This document shows, one piece after another, positions 1 through 6,554 of a stretch of DNA of 10,668 nucleotides. The first letter of the stretch is position 1. Each line of letters opens with the position of its first letter. The stretch is from NCBI GenBank assembly GCA_003551265.1, contig PUMG01000033.1, positions 1 through 10,668 on the forward strand, written 5' to 3'. The notes below the pieces were generated by a model that had not been told where the DNA came from, did not search any database, and worked only from the letters and a program-made list of their open reading frames with translations. The translations under genes and the position numbers were made by a program. This stretch comes from Halovenus sp. Lineage in GTDB: Archaea; Halobacteriota; Halobacteria; Halobacteriales; Haloarculaceae.

Positions 1-2
1 AG

Positions 3-269
3 ATGACGGTCTCACTCGACAGAGAGACACGGAACGAACTCGCGCTGTTGAGCGTGGCGCTCGAACCTGACGAGCCTGACGAGCTCGTTCGTCGCGCGAT
101 TCACATGCTCTTTCAGACCACCGTCGAGACCGCTCGTCTCGATTTTAACCTCCGGCGGGCTCACGACGTGACGTACGACGAGTATCTCTCCGGGATGACG
201 TTCGAGGAGATGACCGGCGGACAGTTCCCCCAGCCACAACAGAACGACGACCGACGCTATCAGTTCTGA
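3..269 (+). CDS. Small uncharacterised haloarchaeal protein, possibly 5'-partial
   Basis: An 88-residue acidic protein is encoded from an ATG two bases inside the window, so the true start may lie outside. The frame ends in tandem stops (TGA then TAG). The N-terminus opens with a short strand-like stretch (TVSLDRETRNEL) followed by helical sequence with DELVRRAIHML. This loosely resembles ribbon-helix-helix (CopG/Arc-like) proteins, but no diagnostic residue proves it. The middle (DVTYDEYLSGMTFEEMTG) is acidic and aromatic, and the last 15 residues are polar and Gln/Asp-rich, probably disordered. The function is unknown. It lies 58 bp before the leader ORF of the MFS gene on the same strand. 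The TATA-like box at 299-304 suggests the two are transcribed separately. Codon use looks haloarchaeal, which favours a real gene over the long antisense frame here. Confidence 0.6.
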   Translation: MTVSLDRETRNELALLSVALEPDEPDELVRRAIHMLFQTTVETARLDFNLRRAHDVTYDEYLSGMTFEEMTGGQFPQPQQNDDRRYQF

Positions 270-298
270 TAGATTTTCGTCCGCCAGTATCACAATTC

Positions 299-304
299 TA
301 TTTA
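299..304 (+). promoter_or_regulatory. TATA-like box for the MFS transcript
   Basis: TATTTA is centred about 27 nt before the ATG at 328, inside an AT-rich patch (292-304) in otherwise GC-rich DNA. This is the spacing of a haloarchaeal promoter for a transcript starting at or next to 328. The call rests on sequence and spacing only. Confidence 0.5.
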
Positions 305-327
305 CCCATCCCGCCAAGGCACAGAAT

Positions 328-375
328 ATGGCACAGTCCGTGGCGGTGTGGAGAGAGACATCAGGTGACCCATGA
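328..375 (+). CDS. Putative 15-codon leader ORF overlapping the MFS start
   Basis: An ATG at 328 opens a short frame encoding MAQSVAVWRETSGDP and stopping with TGA at 373-375. The stop overlaps the MFS start at 372-374 as ATGA. A TATA-like box about 27 nt upstream would put the transcription start at or near this ATG, so the leader could be read as a leaderless message. The ATGA overlap is the classic arrangement for translational coupling. The MFS ribosome-binding site (AGGTGA, 363-368) lies inside the leader ORF. No homologue is recognised. It could equally be a chance frame within a 44-nt 5' leader. Confidence 0.35.
   Translation: MAQSVAVWRETSGDP
363..368 (+). promoter_or_regulatory. Shine-Dalgarno-like site of the MFS gene
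   Basis: AGGTGA matches the core of the sequence complementary to the archaeal 16S rRNA 3' end and sits three bases before the ATG at 372. It supports 372 as a genuine internal start on a transcript that has a leader. Confidence 0.45.
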
Positions 376-1688
376 AACAGGCTCTCGGCGTCAACCCGCA
401 GGTACTCGCGCTCGCGCTCGCGCGTATGTCGGAGTCGGTGGGCAACTCGTTTCTCATCGTCGTCCTCCCGTTGTTCATCGCCAGTGACTTCGTCACCGGT
501 AACTCGTTCGGACTGACTGAAGTTGCGCTCACCGGCGTCGTCCTCTCCATTTTCGGATTCGTCAACAGCCCGCTTCAGCCGTTCACCGGCCGTCTCTCGG
601 ACCGGACCGGTCGGCGTAAAATCTTCGTTCTGTTCGGACTCACCCTCATCGCAGCAGCGAGTTTCGCCTACTCGTTCGCGACGGAGTACTGGCACCTCAT
701 CGGGTTGCGCGTCCTGCAGGGAGTGGCGGGTGCGTTCATCATCCCAACGACCGTCGCGCTGGTCAACGACCTCGCAACCGAGGACAACCGCGGTGGCAAC
801 ATGGGGACGTACAACACGTTCCGACTCGTCGGCTTCGGCGTCGGCCCGATTGCGGCCGGTGCGGTCGTCGCCGCTGGCCCCTACACGGTCCCGCTCGCTG
901 GCGTGACTATCACCGGTTTCGACGCGGCGTTTTACTTCGCGGCGTCGACCGCAACGCTCGCGTTCATTCTCGTCCTTGCACTCATCCGTGACCCCGACAT
1001 CGAACCGGCCGACCCTGACGAACTCGGCACCGACATCGGCGGGTTCGCTGTCTTCGACCGGACCGGAAAGAACCTGCTTGACCCGGTCTTCGCACTCGGC
1101 GTCGTCTCGTTTTTCATGGCTGTGGGAATCGCTGTGTTCGCCACGCTGGGCGACATCGTCAACACGCAACTCGACCAGGGCCCCGAGATGTTCGGACTCC
1201 AGTTCGCGGCGTTCGTTCTCGCCCAGATATTCCTGCAGGCACCCATCGGCCGGGCAACTGACTTCTACGGCCGGAAAGCGTTCATCCTCGTCGGCACGAT
1301 TCTGCTCGTCCCGACAACGTTCGTCCAGGGAGTCATCCCGGATGTGACGCTGCTGTGGGGTATCGTCTCGGACTCGTGGTTGATGTTCATCGCACGGTTC
1401 TTGCAGGGGGTTGCGGGAGCGATGGTGTTCGCGCCCGCGCTGGCACTCGCCGGTGACCTCGCACCCAAGGACCGCTCCGGGTCGACACTGTCCGTGCTGA
1501 CGATGGCCTTCGGCTTCGGTGTCGCCTTCGGCCCACTCCTCTCGGGCTTTCTCGTCGCGTGGGGATTCGTCGTTCCGTTCGCATTCGCGGCGGCCCTCGC
1601 TGCCATCGGGGTTCTCCTCATTCTCACACAGGTCGACGAAGTCATCACGCCACGACGGTCACTTCCGGTCGTCGGTGAGATAACGTGA
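372..1688 (+). CDS. Major facilitator superfamily (MFS) transporter, probable drug or metabolite exporter
   Basis: This is a 438-residue integral membrane protein of the usual length for a 12-helix MFS carrier. Its two six-helix halves are visible. Motif A in the first half is GRLSDRTGRRK (residues 73-83). The equivalent loop in the second half is GRATDFYGRK (293-302). RVLQGVAGAF (113-122) is mirrored by RFLQGVAGAM (342-351), the expected internal pseudo-repeat. A hydrophilic loop rich in Asp/Glu at about 207-235 separates the halves. The family moves small solutes by ion-coupled alternating access. The closest resemblance is to drug:H+ antiporter-type exporters, but the substrate cannot be read from sequence. 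The start at 372 is supported by AGGTGA just upstream and by the position of helix 1. A TetR gene follows 113 bp downstream, which suggests local control, though no copy of the TetR palindrome is seen in the MFS promoter. Confidence 0.92.
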   Translation: MKQALGVNPQVLALALARMSESVGNSFLIVVLPLFIASDFVTGNSFGLTEVALTGVVLSIFGFVNSPLQPFTGRLSDRTGRRKIFVLFGLTLIAAASFAYSFATEYWHLIGLRVLQGVAGAFIIPTTVALVNDLATEDNRGGNMGTYNTFRLVGFGVGPIAAGAVVAAGPYTVPLAGVTITGFDAAFYFAASTATLAFILVLALIRDPDIEPADPDELGTDIGGFAVFDRTGKNLLDPVFALGVVSFFMAVGIAVFATLGDIVNTQLDQGPEMFGLQFAAFVLAQIFLQAPIGRATDFYGRKAFILVGTILLVPTTFVQGVIPDVTLLWGIVSDSWLMFIARFLQGVAGAMVFAPALALAGDLAPKDRSGSTLSVLTMAFGFGVAFGPLLSGFLVAWGFVVPFAFAAALAAIGVLLILTQVDEVITPRRSLPVVGEIT

Positions 1689-1755
1689 CGACGCGACACC
1701 CGAAGCAGTCGTCAGTGAGATAACGTGACGACAGTGTACCCGAAGCAGTCGTCGG
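1668..1755 (+). repeat. 40-bp tandem duplication over the MFS stop codon
   Basis: Unit 1 (1668-1707) and unit 2 (1708-1747) are adjacent 40-bp direct repeats with 34 of 40 identical positions. A third partial copy (GTCGTCGG, 1748-1755) follows. Differences cluster in one 5-base block (1693-1697 versus 1733-1737) plus one substitution. The MFS stop TGA (1686-1688) lies in unit 1 and its duplicate sequence lies beyond the gene in unit 2. Unit 2 also holds a 7-bp inverted repeat (GTCGTCA at 1708-1714, TGACGAC at 1726-1732), so a short hairpin or a protein-binding role is possible. Confidence 0.8.
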
Positions 1756-1771
1756 AGCAAGCCGCAAGACG

Positions 1772-1777
1772 TTTTAC
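1772..1777 (+). promoter_or_regulatory. TATA-like box of the tetR gene
   Basis: TTTTAC is centred about 27 nt before the ATG at 1802, which fits a haloarchaeal promoter giving a leaderless transcript. No Shine-Dalgarno sequence is present before the ATG, consistent with this. Confidence 0.5.
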
Positions 1778-1782
1778 GCTGC

Positions 1783-1802
1783 TTGACTGACTAGTCAGTC
1801 AA
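1783..1802. promoter_or_regulatory. Perfect 20-bp palindrome, probable TetR autoregulatory operator
   Basis: TTGACTGACTAGTCAGTCAA is a perfect palindrome lying between the TATA-like box and the tetR start codon, with its last base being the A of the ATG. TetR-family dimers typically bind palindromes of 15-20 bp next to their own promoters. A protein bound here would cover the inferred transcription start, so negative autoregulation is the natural reading. No second copy was seen before the MFS or MATE genes. Confidence 0.75.
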
Positions 1803-2455
1803 TGACTGAAGCGGAACCGCTCGTCACGGATGAAATAATGGACGGGGTGTACCAGGCGCTGTGTGACCACGGCTACGCTGCCTTGACGATGCAGGACATT
1901 GCGGATGCGTGTGACAAGAGCAAATCCCTGTTGCACTATCACTACGACACCAAAGAGGACCTGCTTGTCACGTTCCTCGACCAGATGCTGGCGGATTACG
2001 AGACGAAAATCGAGTGTCGAGCGGGGAAACCACCGGTCGAGCGACTGGTCGAGTTCGTCGCTCGCTTCGTGTTCTCACCGGAGGACACCGACCGTGCCTC
2101 CTTCCACCTGGCGCTGTTAGAGATGCGTTCGCAGGGTCCGTTCAACGACCGAATTCGTACGTCACTACAGCGAAGCGATACGCTGCTTCGCAACACCGTT
2201 TCTGGCATTCTCGAAGACGGTATCGAGGACGGTGTGTTCGAACCGGTCGACATCGAAGCGACAGCCGCGCTGTTCGTCGCGATGCTCGACGGCGCACGTA
2301 CGAGGCAGATAACCCTCAGCGAGGGTGATGCCGCCGAGGACACCTACACGCGGACAGTCGCAGAGCAGGCACTCGAACGACTCATCGACCCGATGCTCAC
2401 AGACGGTATCGACCGGCCCAGTCTCGACGAAGCGCTCGACGCGCTCGACGACTGA
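1802..2455 (+). CDS. TetR/AcrR-family transcriptional repressor
   Basis: This is a 217-residue regulator of typical TetR length. The N-terminal DNA-binding domain spans about residues 8-60, with the helix-turn-helix at about 29-48: LTMQDIADACDKSKSLLHYHY, then DTKEDLL. The HYHYDTKEDLL stretch is the hallmark end of the recognition helix and start of helix 4. The rest is an acidic, all-helical ligand-binding and dimerisation domain without a recognisable ligand signature. The perfect palindrome at 1783-1802, ending in the start codon, is the obvious operator. Regulators of this family commonly control adjacent exporters. Here an MFS gene lies upstream and two MATE genes lie downstream on the same strand, so efflux control is the likely job. 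The inducer is unknown. Confidence 0.92.
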   Translation: MTEAEPLVTDEIMDGVYQALCDHGYAALTMQDIADACDKSKSLLHYHYDTKEDLLVTFLDQMLADYETKIECRAGKPPVERLVEFVARFVFSPEDTDRASFHLALLEMRSQGPFNDRIRTSLQRSDTLLRNTVSGILEDGIEDGVFEPVDIEATAALFVAMLDGARTRQITLSEGDAAEDTYTRTVAEQALERLIDPMLTDGIDRPSLDEALDALDD

Positions 2456-2457
2456 CA

Positions 2458-2531
2458 GGGATTCTCGGGCCTGTTCCGAGATTCTCGTCACGACCGTCGG
2501 CGAGAAATCTCTGACGACGTCCGAGAATCCC
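2458..2531 (+). terminator. Nested inverted repeats between tetR and the MATE genes (terminator or regulatory structure)
   Basis: The outer arms GGGATTCTCGG (2458-2468) and CCGAGAATCCC (2521-2531) are perfect 11-bp complements. Inside them, GAGATTCTCG (2478-2487) pairs with CGAGAAATCTC (2501-2511) apart from one bulged base, around a 13-nt loop. The element begins three bases after the tetR stop codon. The RNA could fold into a two-tier stem, and at the DNA level GATTCTCG appears twice in direct order. No strong T-run follows, so an intrinsic terminator is plausible but not certain. It could instead be a leader structure or protein-binding site for the MATE operon. Confidence 0.5.
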
Positions 2532-2608
2532 GAGGACCTCCCTGGGGCTTCTTTGCTCCACGGAACAGCGCATCTGTCGGTTTCGCTGATTCAGACACCA
2601 CACATCCA

Positions 2609-4261
2609 ATGTCCCCTCTCCCGCCATCACTGCAGTTGTTGTTCGCCTGGGTCGTCGCGTTCATCGTGACACCAGCCCGTCGGCTGAGCCGCTGGCTCGT
2701 CGACCGGACCCCAAATCCGATTCGACTGACTATTCTCTGGCTCGGACTCGGACTCGCCAGCGCTGGTCTCATCGACCGTCGACGGGCGGTCAAAACGACA
2801 GAACTCGCCTGGCCCCGCGTCGTCACGGGTATTGCACGGATGTCGAAAAGCGCAGTCGACGTGGCGATGGTGGGCGTCGCTGTCGGCACGTCTGCGGTTG
2901 CTGGCGTCGGGTTTGCCACGCCCTTTTGGGGACTGGCGTTCTCACTCGGCGGCGGCGTGGCTGGTGGGACAATCGCGCTCGTCTCCCAGCGCTACGGTGC
3001 TGAAGCGTACGGCGAACTCGGTCGTGCCGTTCGGTCGAGTGCGTTTCTCGCCGTGGTGTCGACGGTGCCGCTGGCAGCGCTGTTCTGGCTGTACCCGGAG
3101 CAGTTCATCTCGATTCTGACGAACAACGAAGCCGCGATTGCCGAAGGGGCGACATACCTCCAGTTCATCGGACTCGGCATCCCCTTCGCGGCGCTGAATC
3201 TCGTCGGGAGCAGAGCGCTCGTTGGCTGTGACGACGCGTTCACCGCGATGCAGATACGAGCAGGTGGTGCCCTCGCGAACATCGTGTTGAACGCAGTGTT
3301 CATCTTCGGACTCGGAATGGGCGTCGCCGGGGCAGCGCTCGGGACTGTGCTGGCGAACGTCGCCGTCACAACGGCGTTTGCGCTCGGTCTCGTCTGGGGA
3401 CGATTCCCTGCTGTCGGAGCGTTTCCCGTCACTGTGTCCCCGGTCGGAACGTACGTCGACCCGGGGATGATCCGTGACCTGGTCGAGATAGGAACGCCCG
3501 TGATGTTGCGCAACCTCGTGTGGACAGCCGCCGAGTTCCCGATGCTGGGCATCCTCGATATCTTCGGCGAGAACACGGTTGCGGGCTACGTCATCGCTCG
3601 TCGTATCTGGGGAGTGATGAACACCCCCGGGTGGGGTTTTGGGCTCGCATCTTCCAGTCTCGTTGGCCAGCAACTCGGCAAGAACGACGAGCGCGAGGCG
3701 GAGGTGTACGGCCGAGAGATCATTCGCTTCGCCGTTGCGACGTATCTCGTCTCGGCGATACTCGTCGCGGTGTTCGCCGAACAGATCGTCGTTCTCTTCG
3801 CCCAGGATGCAACCAGCCCGGAGATTCCGATCGCCCGAGACCTGGTGTATGCGGCGTGTTTCGCCATCATCTTCCAGGGTGTGGCAGGCGCGTCCGCCGG
3901 GCCGCTCGATGCCAGTGGTGACACCCGTATCCCGTTCGTCAGCCAGTTCCTCGGGATGTTTGGCGCAGCGATTCCGCTGGCGTATCTCGGAGCAGCAGGC
4001 CTTTCGGTTCCATCGGTGACGCTCCCGATAGTCGAGGTGAGTACGCCCGCGCTCGCCATCCCTGCGCTCGGACTCTGGGGGCTGTACCTCGCGTTCGTCG
4101 CCGAAACCGCGATTCCAGCAGCTATCAACTACTGGCGGTTCCGGACGAACAAGTGGAAACGCATCAGCATGGCGTACCGTCCAGATAGTGAAGCGAAAGA
4201 CAAGAATGGTGAAACAGCGGTCGAGGACTCGACCGCGCCAACGGAGCACGACGATGACTGA
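2609..4261 (+). CDS. MATE-family efflux transporter, first of a tandem pair
   Basis: This 550-residue multidrug and toxic compound extrusion (MATE) protein has about 12 core helices from about residue 63 to 520. The core begins with ELAWPRVVTGIARMSKSAVDVAMVG (cited here in part as the WPRVVTG and ARMSKSAVDVAMVG motifs). It also contains GVGFATPFWGLAF, VSQRYGAEA and, in the second half, DASGDTRIPF. MATE carriers expel cationic or other organic compounds using Na+ or H+ gradients; the substrate is unknown. It is longer than the usual 450-490 residues because of an extra hydrophobic N-terminus (1-60) and a charged C-terminal tail (about 525-550) ending in EHDDD. The ATG at 2609 is the only upstream Met. 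A GTG at 2666 (residue 20) is an alternative start that would shorten the extension. The second MATE gene starts 9 bp after the stop, indicating co-transcription. Confidence 0.9.
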   Translation: MSPLPPSLQLLFAWVVAFIVTPARRLSRWLVDRTPNPIRLTILWLGLGLASAGLIDRRRAVKTTELAWPRVVTGIARMSKSAVDVAMVGVAVGTSAVAGVGFATPFWGLAFSLGGGVAGGTIALVSQRYGAEAYGELGRAVRSSAFLAVVSTVPLAALFWLYPEQFISILTNNEAAIAEGATYLQFIGLGIPFAALNLVGSRALVGCDDAFTAMQIRAGGALANIVLNAVFIFGLGMGVAGAALGTVLANVAVTTAFALGLVWGRFPAVGAFPVTVSPVGTYVDPGMIRDLVEIGTPVMLRNLVWTAAEFPMLGILDIFGENTVAGYVIARRIWGVMNTPGWGFGLASSSLVGQQLGKNDEREAEVYGREIIRFAVATYLVSAILVAVFAEQIVVLFAQDATSPEIPIARDLVYAACFAIIFQGVAGASAGPLDASGDTRIPFVSQFLGMFGAAIPLAYLGAAGLSVPSVTLPIVEVSTPALAIPALGLWGLYLAFVAETAIPAAINYWRFRTNKWKRISMAYRPDSEAKDKNGETAVEDSTAPTEHDDD

Positions 4262-4270
4262 CCACCAGCG

Positions 4271-5674
4271 ATGTTAACTGGAGTCGACCGCACCCGGTTG
4301 TTTGCGCTGTGGCGGCGAGTCGCCTCGCTCTCGTGGCCGGTGATGGTCGAGCAGGTCTCGCGGACGCTCATGCGGACGACCGACATCTTCGTCACAGCAC
4401 TGTTCTCGCCGCTCGCGGTCGCGGCAATCGGACTCGCCGACCTCTACGCCCGGTTACCACTGCGTATCGGGCTCGGACTCGGTGCGGGTGCAATTGCCCT
4501 CTCAAGCCAGGACACCGGCAGCGGGGCAACGGCCAACCGGGACGAGGCTGTGACACAGGCGGTACTCATCGGATTCCTCGCAGGGATTCCGTTCGTGCTG
4601 TTCGGTATTCTGCTGGGTGAGCAGGCGATTGCTGTCCTGGGAATCTGGGCTGACCAGGACCAGATGGCTGATGTCGCCTCGAAAGGAGGGATCTATCTCG
4701 CAATCATCTTCGCCACCGCGCCTGCACGACACGTCGCACTGGTCGGTGCACGCGCGCTTCAGGGGACTGGCGACACCCGGACGCCGATGTACATCAATCT
4801 CGTCTCGAACGGATCCAACATCGTCCTGTCGCTCGTTCTCGGACTCGGACTTCTGGGCGCTCCCCGTCTTGAAATCATCGGCGTCGGACTCGCGACGGCC
4901 TTCGGAAACGTCTTCACGGCGACAGCACTCGTCCTCGCCATCGCCACCGACTGGACGGAGGCGAGTTTCGTCCGACCCCGACAACTGGTCATCGCCAGAC
5001 AGTTGCTCGCAGTGTCGGCCCCCAAGGTTACCGAAGGTCTCGTCGCGACGGTCATCGAGTTCCCGTTCAACGCGCTGTTGCTGTTTTTCGGTGCCGAGGT
5101 CAACGCCGGCTACCAGATAGGCCGGCGGGTCTACCAGCAGGTGTCGAGTCCACTCTCACGCGGTCTCAGCGTCGGCGCGAGCATCGTCGTCGGGCAGTCC
5201 CTCGGTGCTGGCGACGTTGAGGATGCACAGTTCAACGGCTGGGCGACCGCAGCTCTCGGGCTCCTGACCGTGGGAGCACTCGGACTCCTCATCGCGGCGT
5301 TCGCCGAACCGCTCGCCCGACTGTTCACCGAAGACCCAGACACGCTCCCGGTTGCGGCTGCCTTCGCCTTCACCTACGGGGTGACCGCTCCCTTCACCGT
5401 GTTGTACACCTCGGTCGCTGGGTCTCTCCAGGGCGCGAGCGACACCACGACTCCATTCATTGCACGGACAGTCAGCCTACTCGTGTTCTACCTCGGGTTC
5501 TCGGCGATAACGAGCGTCGGTCTCGGCTGGGGTGTGTTCGGTATCTACGTCGGCATCGTCCTCTACTACGCCTCGGCGTTCTGTATCGTCGCGGTCGGCT
5601 TCCAGTACGGCGGCTGGGCCGCGCGAGCGGCCGAGATGATGCACGACCGGGGAAGCACCGAAGCAGGCGGATGA
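4271..5674 (+). CDS. MATE-family efflux transporter, second of a tandem pair
   Basis: This 467-residue protein has normal MATE length. It begins with a short cytoplasmic segment and then SWPVMVEQVSRTLMRTTDIF, the typical helix-1 region. The paired signature loops are ALQGTGDTRTPM (about residues 162-173) and GSLQGASDTTTPF (about 385-397), one in each half, as expected from MATE pseudosymmetry. It is clearly a different subfamily from the upstream MATE gene rather than a recent duplicate, since the sequences align poorly by eye. The start lies 9 bp after the previous stop, so the two are almost certainly one transcript. They may act on different compounds or possibly associate; the latter is speculation. 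The charged C-terminus ends just before a long inverted repeat that probably ends transcription. Confidence 0.92.
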   Translation: MLTGVDRTRLFALWRRVASLSWPVMVEQVSRTLMRTTDIFVTALFSPLAVAAIGLADLYARLPLRIGLGLGAGAIALSSQDTGSGATANRDEAVTQAVLIGFLAGIPFVLFGILLGEQAIAVLGIWADQDQMADVASKGGIYLAIIFATAPARHVALVGARALQGTGDTRTPMYINLVSNGSNIVLSLVLGLGLLGAPRLEIIGVGLATAFGNVFTATALVLAIATDWTEASFVRPRQLVIARQLLAVSAPKVTEGLVATVIEFPFNALLLFFGAEVNAGYQIGRRVYQQVSSPLSRGLSVGASIVVGQSLGAGDVEDAQFNGWATAALGLLTVGALGLLIAAFAEPLARLFTEDPDTLPVAAAFAFTYGVTAPFTVLYTSVAGSLQGASDTTTPFIARTVSLLVFYLGFSAITSVGLGWGVFGIYVGIVLYYASAFCIVAVGFQYGGWAARAAEMMHDRGSTEAGG

Positions 5675-5707
5675 GGAATGTGTTCGAATCCAGACTGGTC
5701 TATGAAC

Positions 5708-5791
5708 TATACCGGTCGACGGGATCTGTGGTAGATTTTTCACCCCACCCGTGCCGTGTGAGAACTATCAATCGTTCCGTCGACCGGTATA
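5708..5791. repeat. 15-bp perfect inverted repeat between convergent genes (possible two-way terminator)
   Basis: TATACCGGTCGACGG (5708-5722) and CCGTCGACCGGTATA (5777-5791) are exact reverse complements separated by 54 bp. The element fills the gap between the MATE stop (5674) and the stop of the minus-strand MazF gene (5796-5798), where a bidirectional terminator would sit. A T5 run (5736-5740) lies in the spacer. The wide spacing is unusual for a terminator, so a small inverted-repeat element (MITE-like remnant) or a protein-binding pair is also possible. No target-site duplication is evident. The 121-bp gap contains no gene. Confidence 0.6.
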
Positions 5792-5795
5792 ATCA

Positions 5796-6152
5796 CTACC
5801 ACGACCCGCGTAGTCCAAGACTGTACTGGAGTGCGGTGTCAACTTCACTCATCCGCTCTTCGGGAATTGACCCGACGACCGCTTTGATTCGGTGTTCGAT
5901 GGATACAGTTCGAATCTGGCTGCACATCGCGACGGAATCCGTTCGGAGATGACTCTCGTCAGCCCCCACGAACACTTCGAACGGATACAAATTATCGTCG
6001 AACGACGTCGTGAACGGGACAACAATAGTCGTCGGTGCGTGTTCGTTCCCGACGTTGTTCTGGACGACGAGACACGGTCGTGTCCCTCGCTGTTCGGATC
6101 CTCTGGTCGGATCAAGCTCGACAATCACGATGTCGCCGCGGCGAACCTTCAT
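5796..6152 (-). CDS. mazF: MazF/PemK-family endoribonuclease toxin
   Basis: This 118-residue protein has the compact MazF fold signature. The N-terminus RRGDIVIVELDPTRGSEQRG leads into TRPCLVVQNNVGN, followed by TTIVVPFTT and then DSVAMCSQIRTVS. Compared with the Bacillus subtilis MazF sequence from memory, the first 50 residues line up without gaps. The catalytic Arg25 and Thr48 fall at the same numbers here (R25 in TRP, T48 in PFTT), so the enzyme looks intact. MazF toxins cleave mRNA at short, specific sequences and are held inactive by a cognate antitoxin. The ATG directly follows the antitoxin TAG (TAGATG), so the two are co-transcribed in the usual antitoxin-first order. Roles proposed for such pairs include stress response, plasmid or island stability and phage resistance; none can be chosen from sequence. 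Confidence 0.92.
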   Translation of the reverse strand: MKVRRGDIVIVELDPTRGSEQRGTRPCLVVQNNVGNEHAPTTIVVPFTTSFDDNLYPFEVFVGADESHLRTDSVAMCSQIRTVSIEHRIKAVVGSIPEERMSEVDTALQYSLGLRGSW

Positions 6153-6422
6153 CTACTCCAACTCCGGAGCATCTCCAAGAGACGAATCTGCCTCGCGCGA
6201 AACGCCGTCCATTTCATCGTCGAGTGCCCGCAGCTGCTCAGCCCTCGCACGATATCCGGCTTCCAGATCCTCGCGGGTGACCGGTTTTTCGATGACGATT
6301 TTCCCCGACTCTTTGCGGATTTCTACCTCGTCGCCACCGTCGATGTCGAACTCTTCGCGTAGCTCTTTCGGGAGTGTGACCTGACCCCGGTCGCCGACGC
6401 GTCGTTTTGTCCTCTCGCCCAT
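6153..6422 (-). CDS. AbrB/SpoVT-domain antitoxin paired with MazF
   Basis: This 89-residue protein has a swapped-hairpin AbrB DNA-binding domain at about residues 6-47: RVGDRGQVTLPKELREEF, then DEVEIRKESGKIVIEKP. The RGQVTLPKELRE motif is diagnostic. The remainder (about 48-89) is acidic and helical, ending in a Ser/Asp/Glu-rich tail. This is the type of segment that in MazE-like antitoxins wraps across the toxin and blocks its RNA-binding groove. The stop codon abuts the toxin start with no gap. Three TGAGTATG-type direct repeats just upstream (6424-6448) are candidate sites for autorepression by the antitoxin or the complex. The ATG at 6420-6422 is chosen because the conserved domain begins a few residues later. 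Confidence 0.88.
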   Translation of the reverse strand: MGERTKRRVGDRGQVTLPKELREEFDIDGGDEVEIRKESGKIVIEKPVTREDLEAGYRARAEQLRALDDEMDGVSREADSSLGDAPELE

Positions 6423-6423
6423 A

Positions 6424-6448
6424 CATACTCATATCATACTCATACTCA
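6424..6448 (-). promoter_or_regulatory. Direct-repeat operator candidate before the antitoxin gene
   Basis: On the plus strand CATACTCAT occurs at 6424-6432 and 6435-6443, 11 bp apart (one helical turn), with a third copy CATACTCA at 6441-6448. The set starts two bases beyond the antitoxin start codon. Repeats in phase with the helix at this position suit cooperative binding by the AbrB-type antitoxin. A weak TATA-like TTTTGAG (minus strand, about 6446-6452) overlaps the outer copy. Confidence 0.5.
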
Positions 6449-6554
6449 AAACCATGCCGGTCGGGTTGTGAGTGGTCTCCGAACGCATCGAAACCATCTC
6501 GAATACTTCCGGTCTCTCGACAGGTGTCGTCTCACCGTCAGACATACGGCATAT

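Noticed and set aside
12..1169. Long minus-strand open frame of 385 codons
   Set aside because: It is antisense to the small gene and to the MFS transporter, has a hydrophilic Arg/Asp/Glu composition typical of reverse-strand frames in GC-rich DNA, and shows no domain.
2942..4249. Minus-strand open frame of 435 codons opposite the first MATE gene
   Set aside because: It is the mirror of a conserved transporter, with antisense-type charged composition and no recognisable motif.
5671..5952. Plus-strand 93-codon frame after the second MATE gene
   Set aside because: It crosses the 15-bp inverted repeat and runs antisense to the convincing mazF gene; no motif is seen.
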